From an uncultured Sulfurimonas sp. (GTDB lineage Bacteria; Campylobacterota; Campylobacteria; Campylobacterales; Sulfurimonadaceae), in contig NZ_OY759725.1 of NCBI RefSeq assembly GCF_963662755.1, positions 2,183,781 through 2,247,780 on the forward strand: a DNA stretch of 64,000 nt, in the 5' to 3' direction. A program made the translations under genes and the position numbers. The notes under the pieces are model-generated. The model worked only from the letters and a program-made list of their open reading frames with translations. It searched no databases and was not told the origin of the DNA. Positions 54,428 through 62,379 of the stretch are shown here, one piece after another (the stretch's first letter is position 1; each line of letters starts with the position of its first letter).

Positions 54428-55516
54428 CTACTTCTTAACAATTCCCAAAAATAAGTCAACGGCTTCTTTAGCCATTTCTTCTTTTTGATTACTGTATCGT
54501 TGCGTAGTTGTTACTTTAGAGTGTCCTAAAGCCTTTGAGATATGCTCAAGAGGCACATTTTTGTTAACAAGTGTAAATCCGAGTAAATGTCTGAAGTCGT
54601 GAATACGCATAGTTATACCAATTTGTTTTTGTATTCTTTTCCAGAGGCTTTTTGGAATAGCAGATAATTTGCCACCTGTTCTTGATGATTTAAACAGTAA
54701 TCCACTTTTTTCTTTAATAATTTCAAGATGTTCTATTAGTTCATCATCTAATAAATATACTTGATTTTTACGAGTTTTATTATTATAGTCTCGTATAATA
54801 TATGATTTATTTTCAAAACTTATATCCTCCCAGCAAAGTGAACGCACTTCATTACTTCTACGACCTCGTAATAAAAACATAAATATGACACGATAATAGT
54901 TATCTGGTATATTCATAATTTCTGTTACTAGAGCTTTAACTTTGTCATCTGGAAGTGAAAAATATCTAGTATTGTCATATTTTGGAAATTTTAAAAATTC
55001 AGTTATGTTTTTATCAACTAATCCATACTCCATAGCTTTTTTATATAACGGAGAGAATAGCTCTTTAACAGTTATTATATAACTGCCCTTTTTACCTTCA
55101 CTAATCATTTGATTAATTATCTTTTGTAAATCTGCACTTGTAATGACCGTTAATTTTTTATTTCTAAGTGATGCAGGTACATACTTTTCATAGAACCAAT
55201 AACCTGTTTTATGTCTGTTTTCAGAAATAGTGTCTTTTCTTAGCTCTTGAAATTCATGAAAAAATTTATCTAGGGTAGGGTTATCTGACTTTTTAGTAGT
55301 TTGTCCTGCTTTATGAGTGTTTATAAGCTCTACACGTCTATTAAACGCTAAAGATGGATTAGTTTTATACTTATCGTTTGAATATCCTACAATCTGCTCA
55401 ATTTCAGTTCCGTTGACCTTAGCTCTAGCAAGGTAAGTTTTTACTTTTGTCTTAGAATCTTCTTTTACATATATACCAGTGTATTTTGTCTTTTTATAAT
55501 CTTTTCTTGTTCCCAT
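54428..55516 (-). CDS. int: Tyrosine recombinase (integrase)
   Basis: 362 residues. An N-terminal arm-binding region (1-60), a SAM-like core-binding domain (about 75-165) and the catalytic domain with Arg in LLRGRRSNEVRSLCWEDI, a beta-hairpin lysine near KTRKNQVYL, HDFRH, LGHSKVTTTQRY with the nucleophilic Tyr. It sits 168 bp from attR, pointing inward. The 21-bp arm repeat lies just upstream of its start, so integrase could repress its own promoter. Confidence 0.95.
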   Translation of the reverse strand: MGTRKDYKKTKYTGIYVKEDSKTKVKTYLARAKVNGTEIEQIVGYSNDKYKTNPSLAFNRRVELINTHKAGQTTKKSDNPTLDKFFHEFQELRKDTISENRHKTGYWFYEKYVPASLRNKKLTVITSADLQKIINQMISEGKKGSYIITVKELFSPLYKKAMEYGLVDKNITEFLKFPKYDNTRYFSLPDDKVKALVTEIMNIPDNYYRVIFMFLLRGRRSNEVRSLCWEDISFENKSYIIRDYNNKTRKNQVYLLDDELIEHLEIIKEKSGLLFKSSRTGGKLSAIPKSLWKRIQKQIGITMRIHDFRHLLGFTLVNKNVPLEHISKALGHSKVTTTQRYSNQKEEMAKEAVDLFLGIVKK

Positions 55517-55534
55517 AAGATAAGTATATCTAAA

Positions 55535-55555
55535 TACCCCACTTTTTACCCCACT
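55535..55555 (+). repeat. Right arm-type repeat (two TACCCCACT units)
   Basis: Same 21 bp as 38669-38689, same orientation, between the integrase start and attR. Confidence 0.75.
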
Positions 55556-55558
55556 TTT

Positions 55559-55662
55559 TTAGTAATATATATAAGAAATTAGTAATATTTATTAATGTAT
55601 TGTTTTGTGCATAGTGGCTTTATATACCTATAATAAGAGGGTTTGTTGAAGTTTAGTAATAT
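55559..55662 (+). repeat. Three copies of TTAGTAATAT near attR
   Basis: At 55559-55568, 55579-55588 and 55653-55662. The core AATTAGTAATAT is one base from the AATTAGTAGTAT core of the operator repeats near attL, so the same element-coded protein may bind both ends. Confidence 0.5.
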
Positions 55663-55684
55663 TTAATATATACGCTAGGTCTTA

Positions 55685-55735
55685 CGCTCATAACGGAGTG
55701 GTCGCTGGTTCGAGTCCAGCAAGACCCACCACTTA
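55685..55735 (+). repeat. attR core (51-bp direct repeat, right copy)
   Basis: 3' part of the tRNA(CAT) gene, identical to 38551-38601; the 5' part of the tRNA is missing here, so it is not a functional tRNA gene. Confidence 0.93.
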
Positions 55736-55923
55736 TTTTAAGCGTTTTAAGCGTTTTTCAAATCACTTTATTTTCAACTTTCACGGTATTGCAATAGTCT
55801 ATTTCAAACAGTTCTATATTTGTATCAATTTTGAATTATGTCTAAATTATAAACCAACATTTATAAACTACGAAAAGTTAAGTTTTTGGTATATAATTAT
55901 TTTTATTAAATAAAGGAAATATT

Positions 55924-56280
55924 ATGCCACATATCGTTTTAGAAAATATAAATTCAACAAAAGAGGCTTTTGAAGCAGTAACATCATTTGGTCAAAAGAT
56001 AGAGGGTGGGATTTTAAAAGTAAGCGATAAGTATATCAATGCAAATGAGCAAAGCGCTTTAATAGAATCTTTAGCTATCGAAAATGGAATAAACCAAAGT
56101 TTTTTTGTACAACTATCACAAAAAAAGTCTAGCCTTACTGTAAGACTTCTGCCACTCACTGACCCTGAAAAAACAAAAGGTGTAAAAACTATCATGGCAA
56201 AGATTGCTAAGCAGATAAAAGATACAAATGAAGCTATCATTTATGGAAAAAATAATTTAGAAGATTTTTTGATTCATTAA
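55924..56280 (+). CDS. Conserved-looking hypothetical protein
   Basis: 118 residues, soluble, starts MPHIVLENINSTKEAFEAVT. AAAGGAA precedes the ATG. Mixed alpha/beta with a middle strand SSLTVRLLPLTDPEKTKGV. No family recognised. First chromosomal gene after the element. Confidence 0.55.
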   Translation: MPHIVLENINSTKEAFEAVTSFGQKIEGGILKVSDKYINANEQSALIESLAIENGINQSFFVQLSQKKSSLTVRLLPLTDPEKTKGVKTIMAKIAKQIKDTNEAIIYGKNNLEDFLIH

Positions 56281-56332
56281 AAGAAATTTATGTTAGATTT
56301 ATAAGCATGAGATAAAAGTATTAAAATTAAAC

Positions 56333-56364
56333 AGCAACTTAAAAATTAAACATTTTAAGTTGCT
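56333..56364. terminator. Bidirectional terminator hairpin
   Basis: AGCAACTTAAAA (56333-56344) pairs perfectly with TTTTAAGTTGCT (56353-56364) around an 8-nt loop, between convergent genes; T-rich sequence follows on the minus strand. Confidence 0.75.
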
Positions 56365-56379
56365 AGATTAAAATAATAG

Positions 56380-57252
56380 TTATTTTGCCATTTGAATGAA
56401 AGTTGACCAATCATCCCATAGTAAAGTTTTATTATTATCATTATATTGTTTTGGAGTATTTATATCTGGTTTAACAGGTATAAAACTAGCACCATCACTA
56501 AACATCTCTTGAGCTTTTTGCGACACAAGAAAATCAGCTGCTATTTTAGTCTCTTGGCTATAACCTTTTTTCATAAGCATCACTTGAGTAAGATGAAGTG
56601 CACCTTCTTTTGGCCAACAAATAGCAGTAGAGTTGTCTTTTGAGAACATTGCAAAAGATAGTGGCATAATTCCTATGTCATACTCTTTGTTGCTAACGGC
56701 TTTATTTACATCTATAGGTAAACCAACATATTCAACATTGTTTTGAGCAAAATTTACACCCTTATCTCCAAATTTTTGTTTACAAAATTGTTTTAAAAGT
56801 TCAGCAGGGGGAGTTTGTTCATCAGTTGTGATAATTTTACCTTTGTATTTTTCATCAAGTAAATCTTCCCAAGTTTGTGGAGGGTTTTGCATCTCTTTGT
56901 TGTAAAAAATCACAATTGGCATAATGTAGATAGGTTTTAAAATCCATTTATCATCTAAGATACCAGTATTTTTTAAAGAAGAATCCAAACCGTATTTATA
57001 CTCATCATCAAAAACACCTAAATCTTTTAAGTAATCTCTTTGCCATAATATTTCAGGACGAATTGTAACCAATATATCTGGCACTTCATCCATTTTCCCC
57101 TCTTTGATTTTTTCTAAATAGATTAAATCATCAGAATAATATCTCTTAGTAGAGTTAAAAACTTCAGAATTAGGACAAAGTTTTTTAAGTTCCATAAGTG
57201 TATTTCTAGCCGCATTTACAGGAACTGATATATATATTTGATTTTTTTTCAT
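56380..57252 (-). CDS. Solute-binding-like protein lacking a signal peptide
   Basis: 290 residues with the type II periplasmic-binding fold seen in Fe(III)/molybdate/spermidine binders: IYIMPIVIFYNKEMQNPPQTWEDLL, YKGKIITTDEQTPPAELL, KEYDIGIMPLSFAMF and FLVSQKAQEMFSDGASFIPV are typical. The N-terminus MKKNQIYISVPVNAARNTL has no hydrophobic export signal, so it is probably cytoplasmic. Last gene of a three-gene operon with an ABC ATPase (1 nt away) and a GTPase; no permease is present. Confidence 0.7.
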   Translation of the reverse strand: MKKNQIYISVPVNAARNTLMELKKLCPNSEVFNSTKRYYSDDLIYLEKIKEGKMDEVPDILVTIRPEILWQRDYLKDLGVFDDEYKYGLDSSLKNTGILDDKWILKPIYIMPIVIFYNKEMQNPPQTWEDLLDEKYKGKIITTDEQTPPAELLKQFCKQKFGDKGVNFAQNNVEYVGLPIDVNKAVSNKEYDIGIMPLSFAMFSKDNSTAICWPKEGALHLTQVMLMKKGYSQETKIAADFLVSQKAQEMFSDGASFIPVKPDINTPKQYNDNNKTLLWDDWSTFIQMAK

Positions 57253-57253
57253 T

Positions 57254-58033
57254 TTATGCTCCTATCTCTTTTTCTAGCATAGCTAGTGTTTGTTCATCTA
57301 GTTTACTTCCGTGTCTTAGGTTTTCTCTAAAATCTTCAAGAATTTTGTCTATTTTAGTAAAATATTTAAGATGTTTTCTCTCTGTATCATCAGATAAAAT
57401 AAGTTTAGACATAGAACCGTTTTTCATAATAACTCTTTTTTGAGCTGTTACTATTAAACTAGGGTCATGTGATGCTATAAGAACCATTTTACCCTCAGAT
57501 GCTAAAATCTCAATACCTTTTGTTTTATTGATACCGGCGTTTTCAATTTCATCTACTAAAACTATAGGTGCATTACTAATTAGTGCAGTATCAGCTATCA
57601 TCAATGCTCTTGATTGTCCACCGCTTAAAGAAGTAAGGTTTGATGAAGCTGCTAAAGGTTCTCCAGCTAGAGAATTTGCCATATTTAACATTTTTTCAAC
57701 TATATCTTCATCTTCAATTTTTCTACTTTTTGCATGTAGTTTGATAAAACTAGCAACATCCAAATCCATCATAAAGTGCATATTTTGAGATAAAGATGCT
57801 GTTATTTGCATACCAAGTGGATCAATTTGTTTTCCATCTACAAGTACAGTTCTACCAGATGGAGAGTCTCCATTTGCTAGCTGTTCAAGGTCAGATAAAA
57901 GTAAACTTTTTCCAGAACCAGTTGGTCCAGCTAAAATTATGATGTCACCTTTTCGTATGATGAGCTCTTCAACCGCTTCTTTATTTCCATTTTTATCTTC
58001 ACCAGAGATAATTTTAATTTCTTCTATATTCAT
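57254..58033 (-). CDS. ABC ATPase without an encoded permease
   Basis: 259 residues. Walker A AGPTGSGKSLLLSDL, signature SLSGGQSRALMIADTAL and Walker B IVLVDEIENAGI are intact, with the H-loop in LIASHDPSL. The Walker B acid is followed by IENAGINKTKG instead of PTxGLD. The C-terminal tail (ILEDFRENLRHGSKLDEQ) is a helix not usual for transport ATPases. It overlaps the GTPase gene by 4 nt. Confidence 0.8.
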   Translation of the reverse strand: MNIEEIKIISGEDKNGNKEAVEELIIRKGDIIILAGPTGSGKSLLLSDLEQLANGDSPSGRTVLVDGKQIDPLGMQITASLSQNMHFMMDLDVASFIKLHAKSRKIEDEDIVEKMLNMANSLAGEPLAASSNLTSLSGGQSRALMIADTALISNAPIVLVDEIENAGINKTKGIEILASEGKMVLIASHDPSLIVTAQKRVIMKNGSMSKLILSDDTERKHLKYFTKIDKILEDFRENLRHGSKLDEQTLAMLEKEIGA

Positions 58034-58728
58034 ACTACCTCCTCAATATCCATTTTTATAACATTGCCCATTTGATAATCTTTACCAAGTCTAGTTTCAC
58101 CCTCACAGTAAGAACAAACCGCAGAAGGCATATCATGTCTTAGCTCCATTCCATTAAGTGTATCGGTAGATTTTGCTTCAAGAACTAATCTTTTAAGACT
58201 TAAAGCTCCCATACCTGTTAAACCATTGAGCTCAATAGCTTTTGCATTAGGATTTACTTCTAAAACATTGCTTCTAAAAACTTCTCTTTCAGCTTGAGAA
58301 ACCATATCGCCTTTTGTAATTACGACAACATCAGCAGTTGTAAGCATGGGTCCAATCTTTCTTGGAGTATCGATTCCACTAACACAATCAACAACTGCAA
58401 TAGCCATACAGTCTTTAATCGCTGGTGCGCATCTATGACATAAACCAGCAGTTTCAACTATAGTGATATCTGTTTTATGAGATTCACCAAATTTAAATAT
58501 TTCTTCAGCATTTACAGCGCCATAGTGGTCTGGACAAACATAATCACTTATCCCAACTACAACAGGAACATCAAGTTTTTCTTTGAAAATTTTTCCATCT
58601 AATGTTTGATGACAGTCAATTTTACCAATAGCAACTTTCACATCATCTTTTTTTAAAAGCTTAATAAGATGTATCAGAACCATAGTTTTTCCTGATGATG
58701 GAGGACCTGCAACTGTTATAAATTTCAT
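58030..58728 (-). CDS. G3E-family (HypB/UreG/CobW-like) GTPase with cysteine motifs
   Basis: 232 residues. P-loop AGPPSSGKTM, switch region KIDCHQTLDG, Walker B plus TIVETAGLCHRCAPAIKD, base motif VVITKGDM. The CHRC after ETAG and a C-terminal CSYCEGETRLGKDY suggest metal binding by both pairs. G3E GTPases insert metals or organometallic cofactors (Ni, Co, Zn) into enzymes. First gene of the operon. Confidence 0.8.
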   Translation of the reverse strand: MKFITVAGPPSSGKTMVLIHLIKLLKKDDVKVAIGKIDCHQTLDGKIFKEKLDVPVVVGISDYVCPDHYGAVNAEEIFKFGESHKTDITIVETAGLCHRCAPAIKDCMAIAVVDCVSGIDTPRKIGPMLTTADVVVITKGDMVSQAEREVFRSNVLEVNPNAKAIELNGLTGMGALSLKRLVLEAKSTDTLNGMELRHDMPSAVCSYCEGETRLGKDYQMGNVIKMDIEEVV

Positions 58729-58831
58729 ATCTTTTCCTTATGTAAAATTTTATTATATGTAAGTATTATATATTTAACTTATAATTAATATATTTTAAAA
58801 TAATAAACTTAGAATATAACTTTAACGAATT

Positions 58832-58846
58832 TAATAATTATTATCA
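58832..58846. promoter_or_regulatory. Fur-like box
   Basis: TAATAATTATTATCA matches the 7-1-7 Fur box TGATAATnATTATCA at 14 of 15 positions (only position 2 differs). It lies in the divergent gap between the GTPase operon and the TetR gene. Confidence 0.5.
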
Positions 58847-58877
58847 TTGATGTAGGTCAATAAATTATTTATAAGAC

Positions 58878-58923
58878 TTGACAAGCAGTAAATAAATCGT
58901 TAGAATAAACCGACTAATCAGTC
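58878..58923 (+). promoter_or_regulatory. TetR-gene promoter with overlapping operator
   Basis: TTGACA (58878-58883), 17 bp, TAGAAT (58901-58906). The palindrome GACTAATCAGTC (58912-58923) lies where transcription should start, a typical TetR-family operator position for autorepression. Confidence 0.65.
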
Positions 58924-58937
58924 TATAGGAATAACTA

Positions 58938-59534
58938 ATGACTAAAAGAGAAATGATACTTCAAACTGCTATGAATCTTTTTATAAAAAAAGGGATTCAG
59001 AGTACAAGTACAGCATCTATAGCAAAAAAAGCAGGTGTTGCAACTGGTACGCTTTTTCATCACTTTAAAACTAAAGAGGAGTTAGTTTATGAGCTTTACA
59101 ACCTTATATTTGACTCACTTATAAAATATCATAAGAAACATTTTAAAGAAAATAATAGTGCTTATGAAAGATTAAAACAACTATGGTTTTTAAATATAGA
59201 ATGGGGAATGAAGCATATAGAATATGCCAATTTTCTTGAGAGATATGCTTTTCACTTTTATGCAAGTGATTCAGCGATGCAAGATGCTAGCAAACGCTTT
59301 GACTACTACATAAATACAATAACTGACCTTATTTCAAATAAGCTTACAAAGTGTGATGATTTTGAATATGTCATGAATCACTTTAGTTGGAATATGAGGA
59401 TGAACGGTAATTATTTTATTTCTCACCCTGAACTTTATACTCGTGAGATGCTAGAAAAAACATTTGAGATATATTGGAGTGGGATTTCAAATGTCTCATC
59501 CGATAGTGAAAAAAAACAAAAAGAGACTTTATGA
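58938..59534 (+). CDS. TetR-family transcriptional regulator
   Basis: 198 residues. The N-terminal HTH reads FIKKGIQSTSTASIAKKAGVATGTLFHHFKTKEELVYEL, the TetR signature. The C-terminal ligand domain has many aromatics (YANFLERYAFHFYA), suggesting a hydrophobic ligand. It overlaps the next gene by 4 nt and so is the first gene of the export operon it probably controls. Confidence 0.9.
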   Translation: MTKREMILQTAMNLFIKKGIQSTSTASIAKKAGVATGTLFHHFKTKEELVYELYNLIFDSLIKYHKKHFKENNSAYERLKQLWFLNIEWGMKHIEYANFLERYAFHFYASDSAMQDASKRFDYYINTITDLISNKLTKCDDFEYVMNHFSWNMRMNGNYFISHPELYTREMLEKTFEIYWSGISNVSSDSEKKQKETL

Positions 59535-60409
59535 AAAAAACAATAATTACAATGCTACTAATCACTCCTTTTTTATTATATGCAGAGCAAGATAGTAAAA
59601 AGAGTTTGATAGAGAGTTTGATGAAGCCAAAGTTTAGCCTTGAGAGTGCTTATATGCAAAGAGCTAATATAAAAGATAGTGAGGGTAGTGTTCAAGTAAC
59701 TAAAAATAAGATGCAGATTAACAACTCGCTTATAAGTTTTTCTTACACAAATTGGAGATTTGATTGGGACAAGGTATCTGAGCTTCCTTTTGGAGATGGA
59801 GTGCATCATCCAGTAGAAGAGATGCACGGATTTAATTTGGGTTTTAAAAAGTCGTATCGTATCAATGAGAGATTGTTCAGTTTAAGTTCACTCTCTTTTA
59901 ACTCTACTTTTGAAGACGATCCAAAAAACTCTTTGAGTGTAGGACTGTTTAGTTTTGCATCTTATGCGATTGATAGAGACCATACTGTTCAAATGGGTCT
60001 GTTTGGAAGTTATCATCCTGTGACATCAAGACTTTTTCCCATCATTAGTTACAGTTATAGAGCTAATCACAAAGAGGGGATGCAAGTTATTTTAGGTTTT
60101 CCTCAAACGCATATAGGCTATCATGTAAATCGTGATACTTTGGTGCGACTTGGTGTTGTGTTTTCTAACTCACTTATTCGCTTAAGTGATAACAGTTCGG
60201 TAGAACCAGAAGGGTTTAATGAGTTTCAAGACTATATGTGTAATTTGGGAGTTAGCTATGATTTAAACTCTAAGGTAAAACTAAAAGCAGATTTGCTCTA
60301 TGCAATTAAGCGTGATTTTACAACTTATGATAAAGATGGTAGCAAAGTTGATAGTTATGAGATAGACCCTACAGCTGGAGCTATGTTTAAGATAATTTTA
60401 GAGTTATAA
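59531..60409 (+). CDS. Outer-membrane beta-barrel-like protein
   Basis: 292 residues. A signal peptide ending near LLYAE (residues 1-19), then alternating amphipathic strands (SFSYTNWRFDW, FSLSSLSFNSTF, LRLGVVFSN-type) and a last residue pattern AMFKIILEL typical of barrels. It resembles DUF6268-type outer-membrane proteins; no exact family was recognised. Likely the outer-membrane part of the export system. Confidence 0.6.
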   Translation: MKKTIITMLLITPFLLYAEQDSKKSLIESLMKPKFSLESAYMQRANIKDSEGSVQVTKNKMQINNSLISFSYTNWRFDWDKVSELPFGDGVHHPVEEMHGFNLGFKKSYRINERLFSLSSLSFNSTFEDDPKNSLSVGLFSFASYAIDRDHTVQMGLFGSYHPVTSRLFPIISYSYRANHKEGMQVILGFPQTHIGYHVNRDTLVRLGVVFSNSLIRLSDNSSVEPEGFNEFQDYMCNLGVSYDLNSKVKLKADLLYAIKRDFTTYDKDGSKVDSYEIDPTAGAMFKIILEL

Positions 60410-60418
60410 AGGATAAAA

Positions 60419-61144
60419 ATGAAAATTATACTATTGATATTTTTAATCTCATTAGAGTTGTTAGCTTTTTTTGCTGATGAAATTATTAAGGGTGTAGAGC
60501 GTAACATTCAAAGTGATAGCGGTTACTCTCAAGTGACAATGGTTGTTACAACTTCTAGAGGCGAGAGAACGATGAAGATGGAGAGTTGGAACCGTGGAAA
60601 TGAGAAAAGTTTTATAAAAATTCTCTATCCTAAACAAGACAGCGGAATCACATTTTTAAAAATCGATACAACGATGTGGCAATATGTTCCAAAGATAGAA
60701 AAAACTATCAAAATTCCAAGTTCTATGATGATGCAAAGCTGGATGGGAAGCGATTTTACAAATGATGATATGGCTAAAGAGAGTTCTATAGTTGATGATT
60801 ATAATAGTGTGATTCATGATTTAAAAGATGGCATCTATACTTTGATACTTATGCCAAAAGAAGATGCTCCTGTTGTTTGGGGTAAGATTATTATGAGTGT
60901 AAAAAAAGAGCATTTTATCCCGCTAAAAGCTATATACTATGATGAAGATGGAGTAGAGATGCGAACTCTTCATTATAGTGATGTACAAGTTATAGGCTCA
61001 AGACACTTTCCATCAGTTATGACTCTTCTTCCAACAGATAAAAAGAACAATAAAACCGTAGTGAGAATGGATAAAATGGATTTTGATGCTAAGATTGATG
61101 ACTCTCGTTTTACAAAGAGTGCGCTTAAAAGGTACAGTCGATGA
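60419..61144 (+). CDS. Outer-membrane lipoprotein-sorting-like protein
   Basis: 241 residues. A hydrophobic N-terminus (MKIILLIFLISLELLAFFA) for export, then the LolA/LolB-like fold of this family: MKMESWNRGNEKSFIKILYP, SGITFLKIDTTMWQYVPKIEK, LDSRFTK-type end. Such genes occur with MacB/LolCDE-type ABC genes. GGATAAA precedes its ATG 9 nt after the barrel gene. Confidence 0.75.
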   Translation: MKIILLIFLISLELLAFFADEIIKGVERNIQSDSGYSQVTMVVTTSRGERTMKMESWNRGNEKSFIKILYPKQDSGITFLKIDTTMWQYVPKIEKTIKIPSSMMMQSWMGSDFTNDDMAKESSIVDDYNSVIHDLKDGIYTLILMPKEDAPVVWGKIIMSVKKEHFIPLKAIYYDEDGVEMRTLHYSDVQVIGSRHFPSVMTLLPTDKKNNKTVVRMDKMDFDAKIDDSRFTKSALKRYSR

Positions 61145-62379
61145 TACTTAAAATGGCACTAAGAGAGCTTCTGAGCCATAAAAAACGCTCCATTATTACT
61201 CTACTTTTGAGTATGTTCTCTACTGTGCTTTTTATATTTGTAAGTGCCATAAGTGATGGTAGTCATAAGCAGATAATCCGCTCTAGTGTAGAGATTTACC
61301 CAGGTTATATGGAGATAGAAAATACTAAGTTTGAAGATGAACCTAGTTTTGAAAACCTTATCTTTGATGTAAAAAAAGCAAAAGAGACATTTAAAAATCT
61401 ACAAAGCATAGAGGCATCTAGTGTCCGTTTTGAAACCTACGCTCTTTATGCAACGAATGAAAAATCAGTTGGCGGTATGTTTTGTGGTATCGAACCTGAG
61501 AGTGAGGCAAAGGTATCACGACTTAAAGCATCTTTAGTCGAGGGTGAATACTTAAGTAGTGATGATAAAAATGCACTCTACATTGGAGTAGAACTTGCAA
61601 AACGACTTAATGTAAAAGTGGGCGATAAACTCTCTTTTATATCCACAGCGGCTGACTACTCTTTTGCAGCTGATAATCTCATAGTAAAGGGACTATTTAA
61701 AACAAAGCTTTATGAGTTTGATAACAGTAGTGCTTTTGTGAACAAAACCTATTTTGACATAGTTATGAAGAGTGAAAATATCGCAACACACATTATACTA
61801 AGCCCAAAAGATGTTGAGCAGATAGATGCAAGCACACTAGAGCTTAAAAAAGAACTTCCAAAAGAGTTAAGTGTCAAAAACTACAAAGAAACGATGGAGG
61901 ATTTAATCTTAGCTATGGAGGTTGATGCAATCTTTGGATACATAACTTTGGGTATATTTTTTGTTGTTATATTTTTTGTTATTGCTATTTTTGCATTTCT
62001 CTCAGTCTATGCAAGAATCCGTCAAATAGGTGTACTTAGAGCTATTGGAACAACTCCAAAAGGAATTATCTCTATGCTTCTCGTAGAGGCTATGATTTTA
62101 GGCTCTATTAGTGTTGGCGTTGGTGGGGCTGTTAGTGCTTATGGTGCGTACTACTTTGAGAAAAATCCAATCGAGCTTAGTTCTATGGGTGATTTGGACA
62201 TGGAAGATTATATGAAACAGTACAACATGGTCGCTGAGATAAGCTTTCCAACAGATTTTGATCCAACTAAGATTGTTATAGAGATGCTTATTATGCTTTT
62301 ACTAAACCTTGTAACGGTTATCTACCCCATTATTATGATAAATCGCTTTACCCCGACGGAGGCAATTCGTTATGTTTAA
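61141..62379 (+). CDS. FtsX/MacB-type ABC permease 1
   Basis: 412 residues. One N-terminal helix (about 16-37), a large periplasmic domain, then three C-terminal helices (about 268-300, 320-345, 373-395) with the conserved ARIRQIGVLRAIGTTPKGI coupling motif. LolC/MacB-like; probably works with the next permease and the ATPase. Overlaps neighbours by 4 and 8 nt. Confidence 0.85.
   Translation: MILKMALRELLSHKKRSIITLLLSMFSTVLFIFVSAISDGSHKQIIRSSVEIYPGYMEIENTKFEDEPSFENLIFDVKKAKETFKNLQSIEASSVRFETYALYATNEKSVGGMFCGIEPESEAKVSRLKASLVEGEYLSSDDKNALYIGVELAKRLNVKVGDKLSFISTAADYSFAADNLIVKGLFKTKLYEFDNSSAFVNKTYFDIVMKSENIATHIILSPKDVEQIDASTLELKKELPKELSVKNYKETMEDLILAMEVDAIFGYITLGIFFVVIFFVIAIFAFLSVYARIRQIGVLRAIGTTPKGIISMLLVEAMILGSISVGVGGAVSAYGAYYFEKNPIELSSMGDLDMEDYMKQYNMVAEISFPTDFDPTKIVIEMLIMLLLNLVTVIYPIIMINRFTPTEAIRYV

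Larger units (their letters stand above)
38551..55735 (+). mobile_element. Integrative mobilizable element in the tRNA(CAT) 3' end
   Basis: Bounded by a 51-bp direct repeat that covers the anticodon loop to just past the CCA of the tRNA. The tRNA at 38521 is whole; only its 3' part recurs at the right end. Inside are a tyrosine integrase next to attR, an excisionase-like gene and regulator near attL, a replication-initiator-like gene, a relaxase with MobC and candidate oriT, a coupling protein, a VirB6/DotA-like protein, ParA-like and anti-restriction genes. There are no VirB4, VirB8-10 or pilus genes, so self-transfer is unlikely and mobilization by a helper is inferred. Confidence 0.9.

Noticed and set aside
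55685..55735. Second tRNA gene at the right end of the element
   Set aside because: Only the 3' part is present; the acceptor 5' strand and D arm are missing, so it is attR.
38551..55735. Prophage
   Set aside because: No capsid, terminase, portal or tail genes; relaxase, MobC and coupling protein point to a mobilizable element.
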